From contig NZ_BMRE01000001.1 of assembly GCF_014648475.1 (NCBI RefSeq), positions 62,001-126,000 of the forward strand: 64,000 nucleotides of DNA, read 5' to 3'. The notes below the pieces were generated by a model. It did no database searches. It saw nothing but the letters and a program-made list of their open reading frames with translations, and was not told the origin of the DNA. The stretch is from Lentzea flava (GTDB lineage Bacteria > Actinomycetota > Actinomycetes > Mycobacteriales > Pseudonocardiaceae). Positions 1 to 8,241 of this stretch are shown piece after piece. The translations under genes were made by a program, and so were the position numbers. The stretch's first letter is position 1, and the number at the start of each line of letters is the position of its first letter.

Positions 1-352
1 CACCTCGCGCAGCACGGCCGGATACGCGGGCATGTCGGTGTGCACCATCACCGAGATCACGGCGGGAACGCTGTTGTCCCGCACCGGAAGTCGCACCGCG
101 TCGGCCAGCGCGACCGGCAACCGGCCGCGGGCGTGCCGCAGCATCCCGCCGGAGAGGTCGACACCGACGGGCGTCCACCCCAGCTCCCGCACGAGCGCGG
201 CGTGCACCCCGGCGCCGCACCATCTCCAGGCACACGCCGCCGCCCTCGCCGAGCAGCTCCCGCAGCGCACGGCCGACCCCGATCGGATCGTCCTGCTGCG
301 CGCCGAGGAACTCCTGCTCGTACCAGTCCGCGATCTCGTCGTAGGCCGCCAC
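1..352 (-). pseudogene. class I SAM-dependent methyltransferase, frameshifted, 3' end outside window
   Basis: Read from a GTG at 352, the protein opens VAAYDEIADWYEQEFLG, a usual opening of small actinobacterial Rossmann methyltransferases. It leaves the window in VISVMVHTDMPAYPAVLREV, after the acidic loop. The two halves are in different frames. The break lies in motif I (E-x-G-x-G-x-G) around 211-223, where the reading CTGGAGATGGTGCGGC is two bases short of an open LE-x-G-x-G-AG motif. Downstream the frame continues cleanly (VHAALVRELGWTPVGVDLS). The gene follows the ArsR-type regulator gene by about 60 bp on the same strand. Either the gene is broken or the assembly lost two bases. The acceptor substrate cannot be told from what is visible. 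Confidence 0.6.
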
Positions 353-410
353 CCCACCAGCGGACCGCCGGGACGCGGGCGGCCGCCACGGATTCCGCGT
401 CCGGCGAACG

Positions 411-1391
411 TCAGTTGCTCCCGAGCAACGCCGACCCCAGCAACGTCCTCTGGTGCAGCACCGACATCCCTTCCCGTTCGGTGGTCAGCAGACCGGCCTC
501 CCGCAGCACCGCGGTGTGCCGGCTGACCGCCGACGGCGAAGCACCGAGCCGCTGCGCCAGCTCGGTCGTCGTGGCTCCCGCTCCGACCGCCGCGAGCACC
601 GCGGACCGCGTGGTCCCCAGCAGCGCCGCCAGCGACCCCTCCTGACGGCGCCCGCTGGTGAGCTGCCGCTGCCACGTCCAGTCGTGGTGCACCGGGTAGA
701 CCAAGGTCGGCGGCAATCCCGGATCGGCGAACGCGACGGGCGTGCGGCGGCAGAAGTACGACGGCACCAGCCGCAGACCGCGGCCGTTGAGGTGCAGGTC
801 CCGGTCGCACGCGTACTGGACCTCGAGCACCGGCGGCCGCCAGTTCATCAACGGCCACATGCCGTGCAGCAGTCCCTCGACCGAACCCGCCGCGCCGCTG
901 CGGTGCAGCCGGTCGGTCTCGATCGCCTCGTCGATCACCGCGCTGTACGGCTCGATCACGGCGGCGTGGTACCGGGCGAGCGCGTCGGTGAGCTCCGTGA
1001 GCGCGCCGTCGCAGCCCTCCGCCAGCGGCCGGGTCCACCCCGGCGTCGGGCTCACGTCGGCCAGCATCCTGAACTCCGTGCGCAGCCGGGCACGCGGCGT
1101 CGCCCGGATCGCGTCGAGCGCGGCGGTCAGCCCGTCCGCGCCCTCCGGCGGCGTCAGGAAGTCCGGGAAGTACGGACCGAGCGGCGACAGCACCGCCAGC
1201 AGACGCACGCCAGAACGGATCACCTGTCTGTCCCCGTTGCGCCGGACGTCGCGCAGCCACGGCTGAAGAAGCAGCCCGCTGTTCCCCTCTGTCAGCCGCA
1301 ACCGGCTGAACACCATCTCCCAGAGCGGATCCACCCTTTCCGCCACCTGCGTACGCTCCAGATCACCAGCGGAAAAATGGATGCGCAACAC
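411..1391 (-). CDS. ArsR/SmtB-type winged-helix transcriptional regulator
   Basis: A 326-residue protein. The first ~240 residues are a variable domain seen in many actinobacterial ArsR-type regulators. The last ~80 residues form a winged helix-turn-helix (LAALLGTTRSAVLAAVGAGATTTELAQRLGASPSAVSRHTAVLREAGLL, described here by its start and end: LAALLG to EAGLL), with the recognition helix in the ASPSAVSRHTAVLR part. No metal-binding ELCVCD motif is seen, so metal sensing is not implied. The GTG start at 1391 has a GGGAGG ribosome site five bases upstream. It is the first gene before the broken methyltransferase and may control it or itself; no operator is obvious. Confidence 0.85.
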   Translation of the reverse strand: MLRIHFSAGDLERTQVAERVDPLWEMVFSRLRLTEGNSGLLLQPWLRDVRRNGDRQVIRSGVRLLAVLSPLGPYFPDFLTPPEGADGLTAALDAIRATPRARLRTEFRMLADVSPTPGWTRPLAEGCDGALTELTDALARYHAAVIEPYSAVIDEAIETDRLHRSGAAGSVEGLLHGMWPLMNWRPPVLEVQYACDRDLHLNGRGLRLVPSYFCRRTPVAFADPGLPPTLVYPVHHDWTWQRQLTSGRRQEGSLAALLGTTRSAVLAAVGAGATTTELAQRLGASPSAVSRHTAVLREAGLLTTEREGMSVLHQRTLLGSALLGSN

Positions 1392-1515
1392 AGCAACCTC
1401 CCGAAGTCCAGGTCACCGTGAAACACGTTACCGCCCGTGTCACTCCGCCGAATTCCGCAATGAAAACTGGACGCAGGACAGATGTCCCGCGCCCGGTTTC
1501 CGTGCTATCGGAGGA

Positions 1516-1977
1516 TCAGCCGCAGCGGCCGTTCGTCCACTGGTGCGACCGCACCTGGTAGGTGCCGGCGAGATCGCCCTTCTGGCCCTGCCTGGTGCAG
1601 CCGATCCGGTTGTTGTAGCCGGTGTTGCGGTAGAAGACGACGCCCGTGAGCGAGGAGGAGGTGCCCCGGTTGTAGACGGACTTGACCTCCTTGGTCGTCG
1701 CCCACGAGCACTTGATGTCGCCACTGGTCCAGTCGGGGTCGGCGACGGACCACATGCAGCGGCCGCCGGTCCCGCCGAAGCCGTTCCAGAAGCAGACGTT
1801 GCCGGTGTTGCAGTCCCAGGCGGCCAGCGCCTGGCCGGTCTCGGTGTCGTAGGCCGCCCCGACGGCGGCGGTCTGCGCGACCGGAGTCTCGGCCTGCGCG
1901 CTCGGAGCCGCGACCCCGACGACCATGAGCAACGCGACGGGAACCACCGCCAGGAAAACACGCCGAATGAAACTCAA
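1516..1977 (-). CDS. secreted peptidase inhibitor family I36 protein
   Basis: A 153-residue exported protein. Residues 1-29 are a signal peptide (positive RR, hydrophobic FLAVVPVALLMVVGVAA core, AQA cleavage site). The mature part has six cysteines and the aromatic/Asn-rich pattern CFWNGFGG, KSVYNRG and GVVFYRNTGYNN that is typical of I36 inhibitors, the family of the Streptomyces metalloproteinase inhibitor SMPI. Such proteins are beta-gamma-crystallin-like folds that act outside the cell. The start is a TTG with a very strong GGAGGAA site five bases upstream, which decides for this uncommon start codon. Which protease it inhibits cannot be read. Confidence 0.8.
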   Translation of the reverse strand: MSFIRRVFLAVVPVALLMVVGVAAPSAQAETPVAQTAAVGAAYDTETGQALAAWDCNTGNVCFWNGFGGTGGRCMWSVADPDWTSGDIKCSWATTKEVKSVYNRGTSSSLTGVVFYRNTGYNNRIGCTRQGQKGDLAGTYQVRSHQWTNGRCG

Positions 1978-2072
1978 GAATTCCTCCCTCGCCCCATCAA
2001 TGAGTCCGTCGTCACTTTAGGGCGCGCGAGGAAGCCGGGAAAAGCTATTGCTCCGTGGCGCAAAAGCTCATT

Positions 2073-3527
2073 TCACGAACGTCGCGTGTACCGGTGTTTC
2101 ACGCCGACGGGGAAGTACTCTGGATCGCCCGCGGGCCGCAGCACGACCTCGGGCAGCTGCCGCTCGGCCGGCACGTAGTGCGCGAACTCGCTGTTGAGCC
2201 GCAGCAGCTGGTTCCTGATCGACTCCGCGATCCGCGTGGCGTCCGCGGTCTGATCGGGCGCGGTCTCCACGGTGATCCGCAACAAGCGGTCGCGGTCGGC
2301 GTCCTCGACCGACTCGATCACGAACTTGCCGGTCACGGTGTCGCTGATGCCCGGCTGCTCCAGCCCGACCGTCACGTTCTCCGGATACACGTTCGCGCCG
2401 AAGAACGACACGGTGAACAGCGACCGCCCGAACAGGAACACGAACGGCAGCGCCGGACCGGGCGGGGGAGTGAAGCCGTGCCGGGCGCACAGGTCCAGCA
2501 GTTCGTCATACCCGAAAATCCCGCCCTCGTCGGCGATCCGATAGCGGATCAGCGGAATCCCGCCGTCCGCCGTGAACAGCAGCGTCCCGTCGTGCACCTC
2601 GAAGAACCGGCTCGCCGGGTCGTACTGCACGAGCGTGGGCAGCCGCGAGTCCCCGAACACCTCGCGCGCCAGCTCCGGCCGGTCCGCGAGGAACCGGCGA
2701 ACGCCCACCGACACCGCGGTCTCGTTGCCCAGCACGCCGGAATCCGCTGTGCCGTAAAGAGAGGCGATGTCGCGGACCGGATCGGCGATGCCAGCCCGCT
2801 GCGCCACCAGGTCCCGCCACTGCTCGCTGAACACCTCTCCTGCGAGCACCAGCTTGATCCGGTACTCCGGCCAGCCGGCACCGGGCGTGTCGATGACGTC
2901 CTTGAGGAACGGCGGATACCCGAGCAGCACGACCTGCTCGAAGTGCGGCGCCAGCTCGGGCAGCACCCGCAGGATCTCCGCCTTGTTGTTGCCCGGCGCC
3001 ACCACCGTGATCGGACACCCCTTGGCCGCCAGATGCCGCACGCACGCCTGCGTGAACAGCCCGCCGACCCACGTGCCCAGCGGAAAGCACACCACGGCCA
3101 GCGTGGCCCGCTGATCCGCCCCGAACCCGTCGACCAGCACCTGCTCGAAGCGCCGCGCGACGTGCAGCTCGTCCTCCAGGGTTCGCGGCCAGATCGTCGG
3201 CCGCCCGCTCGACCCCGACGACACCGCGATCATGTCGCAGCCCGTCAGCGCGCCGTCGCGGCACAGCTCCGGCAACGGATACCGCTCGTGGTAACTGGGC
3301 TTGTCCAGCAGCGGAAGCCGCTGGAAGTCGTCGAACGTCGTGATCGAGCCGGGTTCGATGCCGTTCTCCCGCAACAGCTTCCGGTACGCGGGCACGGTCG
3401 CGGCGGTGTGCCGGAAGAGGTCGAGCACCCAGCTCTCCGACCGCTGCTCGACCGGCTCGAAGAAGGCGTCGAACGCCCGGCGCACACGGATCTGCCGACT
3501 GGTGTCCATGCCTCGAAGCCTATCCAT
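2073..3527 (-). CDS. PaaK-like phenylacetate-CoA ligase family adenylating enzyme
   Basis: A 484-residue member of the PaaK branch of adenylate-forming enzymes. The phosphate-binding loop is SSGSSGRPT (about residues 103-111), the YGTADSG aromatic motif is near 258-264, and the C-terminal lid ends with a lysine-poor KHRYTRRS tail. PaaK enzymes activate aryl acids as acyl adenylates and pass them to CoA; here the substrate is unknown. An internal start at 3509 (MDTSRQ) is also possible. The gene diverges from a glycosyltransferase gene and the 75-bp gap holds a TTCAGTG-type operator motif. Its place beside P450, oxidase and ammonia-lyase genes suggests a biosynthetic rather than catabolic role; that is inference. 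Confidence 0.8.
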   Translation of the reverse strand: MDRLRGMDTSRQIRVRRAFDAFFEPVEQRSESWVLDLFRHTAATVPAYRKLLRENGIEPGSITTFDDFQRLPLLDKPSYHERYPLPELCRDGALTGCDMIAVSSGSSGRPTIWPRTLEDELHVARRFEQVLVDGFGADQRATLAVVCFPLGTWVGGLFTQACVRHLAAKGCPITVVAPGNNKAEILRVLPELAPHFEQVVLLGYPPFLKDVIDTPGAGWPEYRIKLVLAGEVFSEQWRDLVAQRAGIADPVRDIASLYGTADSGVLGNETAVSVGVRRFLADRPELAREVFGDSRLPTLVQYDPASRFFEVHDGTLLFTADGGIPLIRYRIADEGGIFGYDELLDLCARHGFTPPPGPALPFVFLFGRSLFTVSFFGANVYPENVTVGLEQPGISDTVTGKFVIESVEDADRDRLLRITVETAPDQTADATRIAESIRNQLLRLNSEFAHYVPAERQLPEVVLRPAGDPEYFPVGVKHRYTRRS

Positions 3528-3539
3528 GTCTCATGGTCT

Positions 3540-3565
3540 CTATAACTTCAGTGTTGACTAAAACC
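3540..3565. promoter_or_regulatory. TTCAGTG-NN-GACT operator-like motif, copy A
   Basis: The core TTCAGTGTTGACTAAA (3547-3562) contains the imperfect dyad TTYAGT-N4-ACTRAA. The same core recurs at 40062, 40152 and 43764, and copies A and D share most of about 28 bases. Read towards the PaaK-like gene, the motif is followed by TTATAGAG, which could serve as a -10 element close to the start codon. The site lies in the divergent gap between the ligase and the glycosyltransferase. The binding protein is unknown. Confidence 0.5.
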
Positions 3566-3601
3566 AGTACTTCCGTGTCACCGATCACTACGCTGAAGAA
3601 G

Positions 3602-4708
3602 GTGCGCATCCTCTTCTCGTGCCGCCCGGCCTACGGCCACCTGTTCCCGTTGATCCCACTCGCCAGAGCCGCCAGGGACGCCGGCCACGACGTCGTGTTC
3701 ACCACGGGTCCGAGCTTCGTCGACCAGGTCCGCGGCCTCGGCTTCGCGGCACACCCGGCGGGCATCTCGATCGGAGAGGCCGAATCCGAGGCGCGCAGGC
3801 GGCACGGTGACGCCGACGTCGCGACGCTCGGCATCACGATGTTCGCGGACGTGCTGCCGCGCGCGACGCTGGAGGATCTCGCACCGCTGCTGCCGCGGCT
3901 CCGGCCGGACCTGGTGATCTACGAGCAGAGCGACGTCGGCGCCGCGAAGGCCGCGCGCGACGCCGGGATCCCGTTCGTGTCGCACGTGATCGGCCGGTCG
4001 ATGCCGCCCGAGATCATGGCGGCCTTCGCCCCGGCGATGGCGTGGATGTGGGACGGCGACGAGCCCGTCGACCCGATGATGGGCGACACCGCGATCGACA
4101 TCTGGCCGGACGCGGTGCGCGATCCGGAGGTCGCCAAGCTGCCCGTGGTCATCAGGCAACGCCCCACGCCGTTCGACCTGGACGTGCCCATGCCCGCACT
4201 CGGCTCCAGCCGGCCGCTGGTCTACCTGACGCTCGGAACGGTGGCCTTCGGTGCCACGGACGTGCTGCGGGCGGCGATCGACGGCCTGGCCCGCCTCCCC
4301 GTCGACGTGCTGGTCGCGGTCGGGCCCGGTGATCCCGCGCTGCTGGGCGAGGTGCCGGACTCCGTGCACGTGACGGGGTTCGTGCCGCAGGCCAAGGTGC
4401 TGGAGCGGGCGAGCCTGGTCGTGCACCACGGTGGGACCGGCACGGTGCTCGGAACGCTGGCGGCCGGGTTGCCGCAGCTCGTCCTGCCGCAGGGCGCCGA
4501 CCAGTTCGTGAACGCCGACGTGCTGGCGGAGAAGGGCGCGGGACGAAAGCTGCTCGGCGAGGAGATCACCGCGGACGCCGTTGCCGACGCGGCGGGCCAT
4601 CTGCTCGATGACCCGGCCGCGCGGAACGTCGCCGCGAAGGTGGCGGACGAGATCGCGGGAATGCCCGAGCCCGCTGCCGTCGTGGAACAGCTGGAGAAAC
4701 TCACCTGA
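3602..4708 (+). CDS. MGT-family glycosyltransferase (GT1, macrolide/UDP-glycosyltransferase type)
   Basis: From GTG 3602 the protein is 368 residues and begins VRILFSCRPAYGHLFPLIPLA, the acceptor-side Rossmann fold with the GH..P.IPLA signature of GT-B glycosyltransferases (first 20 residues shown). The donor-binding signature is VVHHGGTGTVLGTLAAGLPQ followed by LPQGADQFVNAD near the C terminus, matching the HGGxGT...G.P...P...DQ pattern of GT1 enzymes. Length is a little under the usual 390-420. An upstream ATG at 3533 would put the operator motif inside the gene, so GTG is preferred although its ribosome site is weak. Members decorate aglycones or inactivate macrolides; here it may tailor the product of the neighbouring cluster or give self-resistance. 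It overlaps the convergent antiporter gene by 8 bp. Confidence 0.85.
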   Translation: MRILFSCRPAYGHLFPLIPLARAARDAGHDVVFTTGPSFVDQVRGLGFAAHPAGISIGEAESEARRRHGDADVATLGITMFADVLPRATLEDLAPLLPRLRPDLVIYEQSDVGAAKAARDAGIPFVSHVIGRSMPPEIMAAFAPAMAWMWDGDEPVDPMMGDTAIDIWPDAVRDPEVAKLPVVIRQRPTPFDLDVPMPALGSSRPLVYLTLGTVAFGATDVLRAAIDGLARLPVDVLVAVGPGDPALLGEVPDSVHVTGFVPQAKVLERASLVVHHGGTGTVLGTLAAGLPQLVLPQGADQFVNADVLAEKGAGRKLLGEEITADAVADAAGHLLDDPAARNVAAKVADEIAGMPEPAAVVEQLEKLT

Positions 4709-5978
4709 CGGGTGCGGGCGCGGGTTTCACGTCCGCCTGGGCCTCCAGGTGGTCGGGCAGCGACGCGCGGTAGATCGGCATCGCGGCCGCGGTGGTGACG
4801 ATCGCAACGGCGACGAGGATCGCGAACATCTCCGGCGTGACGAGGTCGTAGGCGAGACCGATGTTGATGAAGATCAGGATCATCAGGCCGCGGGCGTTCA
4901 TCAGGCCGCCGACGGCGGAGGCGTAGCGCCACGAGTAGCCCTGGGCCCTCACGACCAGGCCGCAGCCGAGGTACTTGCCTGCGAACGCGGCCAGCATGAT
5001 CACGGCGAGCGGGAACCACAACGCGCCGCCCGCGCCGAAGCCCGAGACCTGCGTGTTCAGGCCGCTGAAGGCGAAGAACACCGGCAGCAGCAGGATCGAG
5101 TTGAGGTCGGTGAGCTTGGTTTCGAGCTCGTGCCGCACGACGGGGGACTTGGGCATCGCGAGGCCGGTGACGAACCCGCCGAACACCGAGAACACGCCGA
5201 TGTAGTCGGTGTACCAGCCCGCCAGGAGCACCACGAGCAGGATGATCGCCATCATGTCGCGGCTGAGCTTGCCGTCGCGTTCGGCCCGTTCGCCGAGCTT
5301 GGCGAGCCACTTGCGGCCGACGGTGAGCATCAGGACGGCGAAGATCGCCGCGCCGATGATCGTGCGGAGTGCGCCGCCGGGGCTGCCGGCGGCGCCGACG
5401 GCGATGATCAGCGCGAGGAACGCCCACGCGACAGCGTCGTCGATCGCGGCGGCGACCAGGGTGAGGCCGCCGATCGGGGTGTTCGCGATGCCGCGTTCCT
5501 GCAGAATCCGCGCCAGCATGGGGAAGGCGGTGATCGACAGTGCGCCGCCGACGAACAGCATGAACACCCACAGGCTCGACCCGGCCGGGCTGAGCGAGTC
5601 GTAGAAGATGACCGCGGTACCGGCGCCGAGGAGGAACGTCGGCACGATGCCGGAGACGGCGAGCACCGATGCCCTGCGGGCGTTGGCTCCCGCCGTGAGG
5701 CCGTGGTCCAAAGAGGACCCGACGAGGAACATGTAGAACGTGAGCCCGATCGTGCTGAGCACGTAGAGGGTGTTCTTGACATCGGCGGGGAAGAGCTGGG
5801 CCTGGACGCCGGGTGCGACGGCGCCGAGCAGTGCCGGGCCCAGCAGCACGCCGGCGACCATCTCGCCGACCACCCTGGGTTGCCGGACCAGCATGGCGAG
5901 GCGCCCGCACAGGGTGGTCGCGACGAGCACCACCGCGAGCGCGGCGAAGACCTGCAACGCGAAGTGGATCTGGTTCAC
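4701..5978 (-). CDS. cation:proton antiporter, CPA2/KefB-like membrane protein
   Basis: A 425-residue integral membrane protein with about 12-13 hydrophobic segments. It carries the Na_H_exchanger pattern QPRVVGEMVAGVLLGPALLG after the first helix and the acidic pair IDDAVAW in the central membrane part, which in this family is the ion-binding site. No C-terminal RCK/TrkA domain is present. The GTG start has the site AGGAGAT and overlaps the P450 stop codon by four bases (GTGA), so the two are translationally coupled. It is the last gene of the 12.7-4.7 kb operon. It may export a charged product or maintain ion balance; the first is inference from context. Confidence 0.85.
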   Translation of the reverse strand: MNQIHFALQVFAALAVVLVATTLCGRLAMLVRQPRVVGEMVAGVLLGPALLGAVAPGVQAQLFPADVKNTLYVLSTIGLTFYMFLVGSSLDHGLTAGANARRASVLAVSGIVPTFLLGAGTAVIFYDSLSPAGSSLWVFMLFVGGALSITAFPMLARILQERGIANTPIGGLTLVAAAIDDAVAWAFLALIIAVGAAGSPGGALRTIIGAAIFAVLMLTVGRKWLAKLGERAERDGKLSRDMMAIILLVVLLAGWYTDYIGVFSVFGGFVTGLAMPKSPVVRHELETKLTDLNSILLLPVFFAFSGLNTQVSGFGAGGALWFPLAVIMLAAFAGKYLGCGLVVRAQGYSWRYASAVGGLMNARGLMILIFINIGLAYDLVTPEMFAILVAVAIVTTAAAMPIYRASLPDHLEAQADVKPAPAPVR

Positions 5979-7252
5979 GGGATCTCCTGGTGTTGGTGCG
6001 TCTCGAAGTAGCGGCTCGCGAGCCGCAGCCGGTGGGCGTGCAGCACCATCACGGTGCCGAGCACGAGCTGGACGACGCTGCGCCACACGTCCTCCCAGCG
6101 GTCGCGCACGCGCATGAGCACGAGGCGTCGTCGCGGCACCGATCCGTCGCGGACGAGCAGGCACGGCCCGCGGCTCGGCAGTGACCTCGTGTGCGTCACC
6201 GAGGAGTGCAACGTGAAGCGGCGCAGTACTTCTCTCGTTGCCGCACGCATCGCGATGGGGGAGAGCCGCCACGCCGGGCAGGGCCGGTTGGCGGCGATGC
6301 CGAACGGGATGTGGTGGGCGGTGCGGGCGGAGGTGTGCTCCCAGCGGCCGGGGTCGAACTCGTGCGGGTTCGGGTAGCCGGTCGCGTGGTAGGCCGGGTA
6401 GTTGAAGCACAGCACCGATCCCGCGGGGAACGTGGTGTGCTCGTCGAGGGAGATGTCCGCGGTGGTGATGCGGTGGGCGATGCCGAACAGCGGGTAGAGC
6501 CGGAACGTCTCGTCCAGCACGTGGGCGAAGTACCTGTCGTCGTCAACCCGTTGCGCCGCTTCGGGGTGCTGGGCCAGCGCGAGCAGCAGGTGCGCCATCC
6601 CCTCGGACATCTGCACGACGGCGGTGTTGAAGTAGGTGCCCTGCAGGTAGTGGACCTGCTCGGTCGGTGAGAGGGTCTCCGGCAAGGGATGCCGGACATC
6701 GGCCAGCCGCGTGGCGAGGTAGCGGGTGAGCCGGGCGCGGCGGGCGGGGTGGCGCAAACCCGTGCACTTCAACGAGGTCACGACGTCGTCGGCGTGACCG
6801 ACGATGAGGTCGCGTGCCTCGCGGGGGCAGGGCTCACCGAACACCAGCTCGTAGAAGTACTCGGCCCAGACCGGCATCATCAGGTCGCGCAACCGGACGT
6901 GGGTGACCGGCTCGGTGATCATCTCGTCCAGCACCTTCGCGGTGCACCTCGTCGCCGCGGCGGCCAGCGCGTCACCCGGCCCGGCGAGGAAGGTGCGGGT
7001 CGCGCGGGCCACGTCGTCGTAGCGCGGTCCTGCCTCCAGGTGTTCCTGGTGCACCTCGGGGCCGGGGGAGAGCCAGTACCAGAACAGATCCGACAGCCCG
7101 GCGCCCCTGCTGCGGCCGTTCGCGGCGGGATGGCCGTAGAGCTCCTCGAACCGGTCGGGTCCGACCTGGTCGTTCGGGAACGTGATCGCGTTGTCGCCGT
7201 TGACCTTCTCGAACACCTTGGCGCGCAAGGCGACCACCAGCCGGCTCAGCAC
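5975..7252 (-). CDS. cytochrome P450, atypical I-helix and heme loop
   Basis: A 425-residue P450-like protein. The ExxR motif is E248-T-F-R251 (DETFRLYP), the PERF-like element is FDPGRWE, and the heme ligand is Cys325 in PFGIAANRPCPAW. Two features depart from textbook P450s: the I-helix stretch YFNTAVVQMSEG (about 207-218) lacks the acid-threonine pair that delivers protons for oxygen activation, and the heme loop has one residue more than FGxGxxxC. There is also an extra C-terminal tail of about 60 residues with a hydrophobic helix (SVVQLVLGTVMVLHAH). It may not be an ordinary monooxygenase. The gene overlaps the oxidase gene upstream by 7 bp and the antiporter by 4 bp. Confidence 0.85.
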   Translation of the reverse strand: MLSRLVVALRAKVFEKVNGDNAITFPNDQVGPDRFEELYGHPAANGRSRGAGLSDLFWYWLSPGPEVHQEHLEAGPRYDDVARATRTFLAGPGDALAAAATRCTAKVLDEMITEPVTHVRLRDLMMPVWAEYFYELVFGEPCPREARDLIVGHADDVVTSLKCTGLRHPARRARLTRYLATRLADVRHPLPETLSPTEQVHYLQGTYFNTAVVQMSEGMAHLLLALAQHPEAAQRVDDDRYFAHVLDETFRLYPLFGIAHRITTADISLDEHTTFPAGSVLCFNYPAYHATGYPNPHEFDPGRWEHTSARTAHHIPFGIAANRPCPAWRLSPIAMRAATREVLRRFTLHSSVTHTRSLPSRGPCLLVRDGSVPRRRLVLMRVRDRWEDVWRSVVQLVLGTVMVLHAHRLRLASRYFETHQHQEIP

Positions 7253-8241
7253 CGGCTCACGACCATGTCACGGCTGAGCTGGCCGCCGCACATCGCGACG
7301 ACGTGCTCGAACTCGTCCCGCAGCACGTCCAGCACCCGCCGCACCCCGTGCGAGCCGTCCGCGGCCAGTCCCCAGAGCACCGGCCTGCCGAGGCCGGCCG
7401 CCGACGCGCCCAGCGCGACCGCCAGGGCGACGTCGCCTCCACTGCGGACGCCGCCGTCGAGCACGACCGGGATCCGCCCGGCGACGGCGTCGACCACGGC
7501 GGGCAACGCCTCCACCGCCGCGGGCACGAGGTCGAGCTGACGACCGCCGTGGTTCGACACGAAGATCCCCGCCGCCCCGTGCCCGGCCGCGAGCACGGCA
7601 TCGGCCGGGTGGAGAATCCCCTTCAGCCACACGGGAAGCGACGTGATCGACCGCAGCCGCTCGACGTCCTCCCACGTGAACGCCGACATCTCGATCCTGC
7701 GCAGGCCGTTGACTCCGGCCAGATCCCGCATGTTCTCCGCCGCCAGCCCAGCGGGCAGGTCGTGGAACCCGTGCTCGATGTCGCGGCGATGCCTGCCGAA
7801 CACGGGCGAGTCGACCGTGACGACCAGCGCGGCACAGCCCGCCCGTTCGGCTCGCCGCACCAGGGCTTCGGTGACCGCGAAGTCCGGTTGCAGGTACAGC
7901 TGGAACCACACCGGCCCGCTCGCGGCCGCCACGACGTCGGCGATCGGCACGGTGGAGGCCATGCTCGACACCAGGACGGTTCCGTCCAACGCTCGTGCCG
8001 TCGCCAGCTCACCGTCGGGGTGCGCGAGCTTGTGGAACGCCGTGGGCGAGATCAGCACGGGGAAGCCGGCGCGAATCCCCTTGCCCCGCAACACCCTGGG
8101 CAGCAGGGCCAGGCGGCGGAACGCGGCCTCGTTGCGGGCGAGCACGATCTCGTCCCCGGCCCCGCCCGCGAAGAAGTCGTAGTGGACGGGGTCGAGCACC
8201 GCGCGTGCCTTCTCGTGCAGTTCCGCGAGCACGGGGTTCAC
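7246..8241 (-). CDS. FMN-dependent alpha-hydroxy acid oxidase (4-hydroxymandelate oxidase/lactate oxidase family)
   Basis: A 331-residue TIM-barrel flavoenzyme. The N-terminal DPVHYDFFAGGAGDE matches the family's YDYxAGGAGDE; the FMN-binding lysine is in LPVWLKGIL; the catalytic base is the histidine of FVSNHGGRQLD; the phosphate-binding end is VLDGGVRSGGDVALAVALGA. The family oxidises L-2-hydroxy acids to 2-keto acids; HmO homologs act on 4-hydroxymandelate in hydroxyphenylglycine biosynthesis. The GTG at 8241 overlaps the preceding stop (GTGA), which fixes this start over longer versions. In this operon a 2-hydroxy aryl acid is a reasonable but unproven substrate. Confidence 0.88.
   Translation of the reverse strand: MNPVLAELHEKARAVLDPVHYDFFAGGAGDEIVLARNEAAFRRLALLPRVLRGKGIRAGFPVLISPTAFHKLAHPDGELATARALDGTVLVSSMASTVPIADVVAAASGPVWFQLYLQPDFAVTEALVRRAERAGCAALVVTVDSPVFGRHRRDIEHGFHDLPAGLAAENMRDLAGVNGLRRIEMSAFTWEDVERLRSITSLPVWLKGILHPADAVLAAGHGAAGIFVSNHGGRQLDLVPAAVEALPAVVDAVAGRIPVVLDGGVRSGGDVALAVALGASAAGLGRPVLWGLAADGSHGVRRVLDVLRDEFEHVVAMCGGQLSRDMVVSRC

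Noticed and set aside
5979..6410. Upstream extension of the antiporter gene
   Set aside because: It overlaps the P450 gene in another frame; the GTG at 5978 with AGGAGAT and the 4-base overlap fixes the start.
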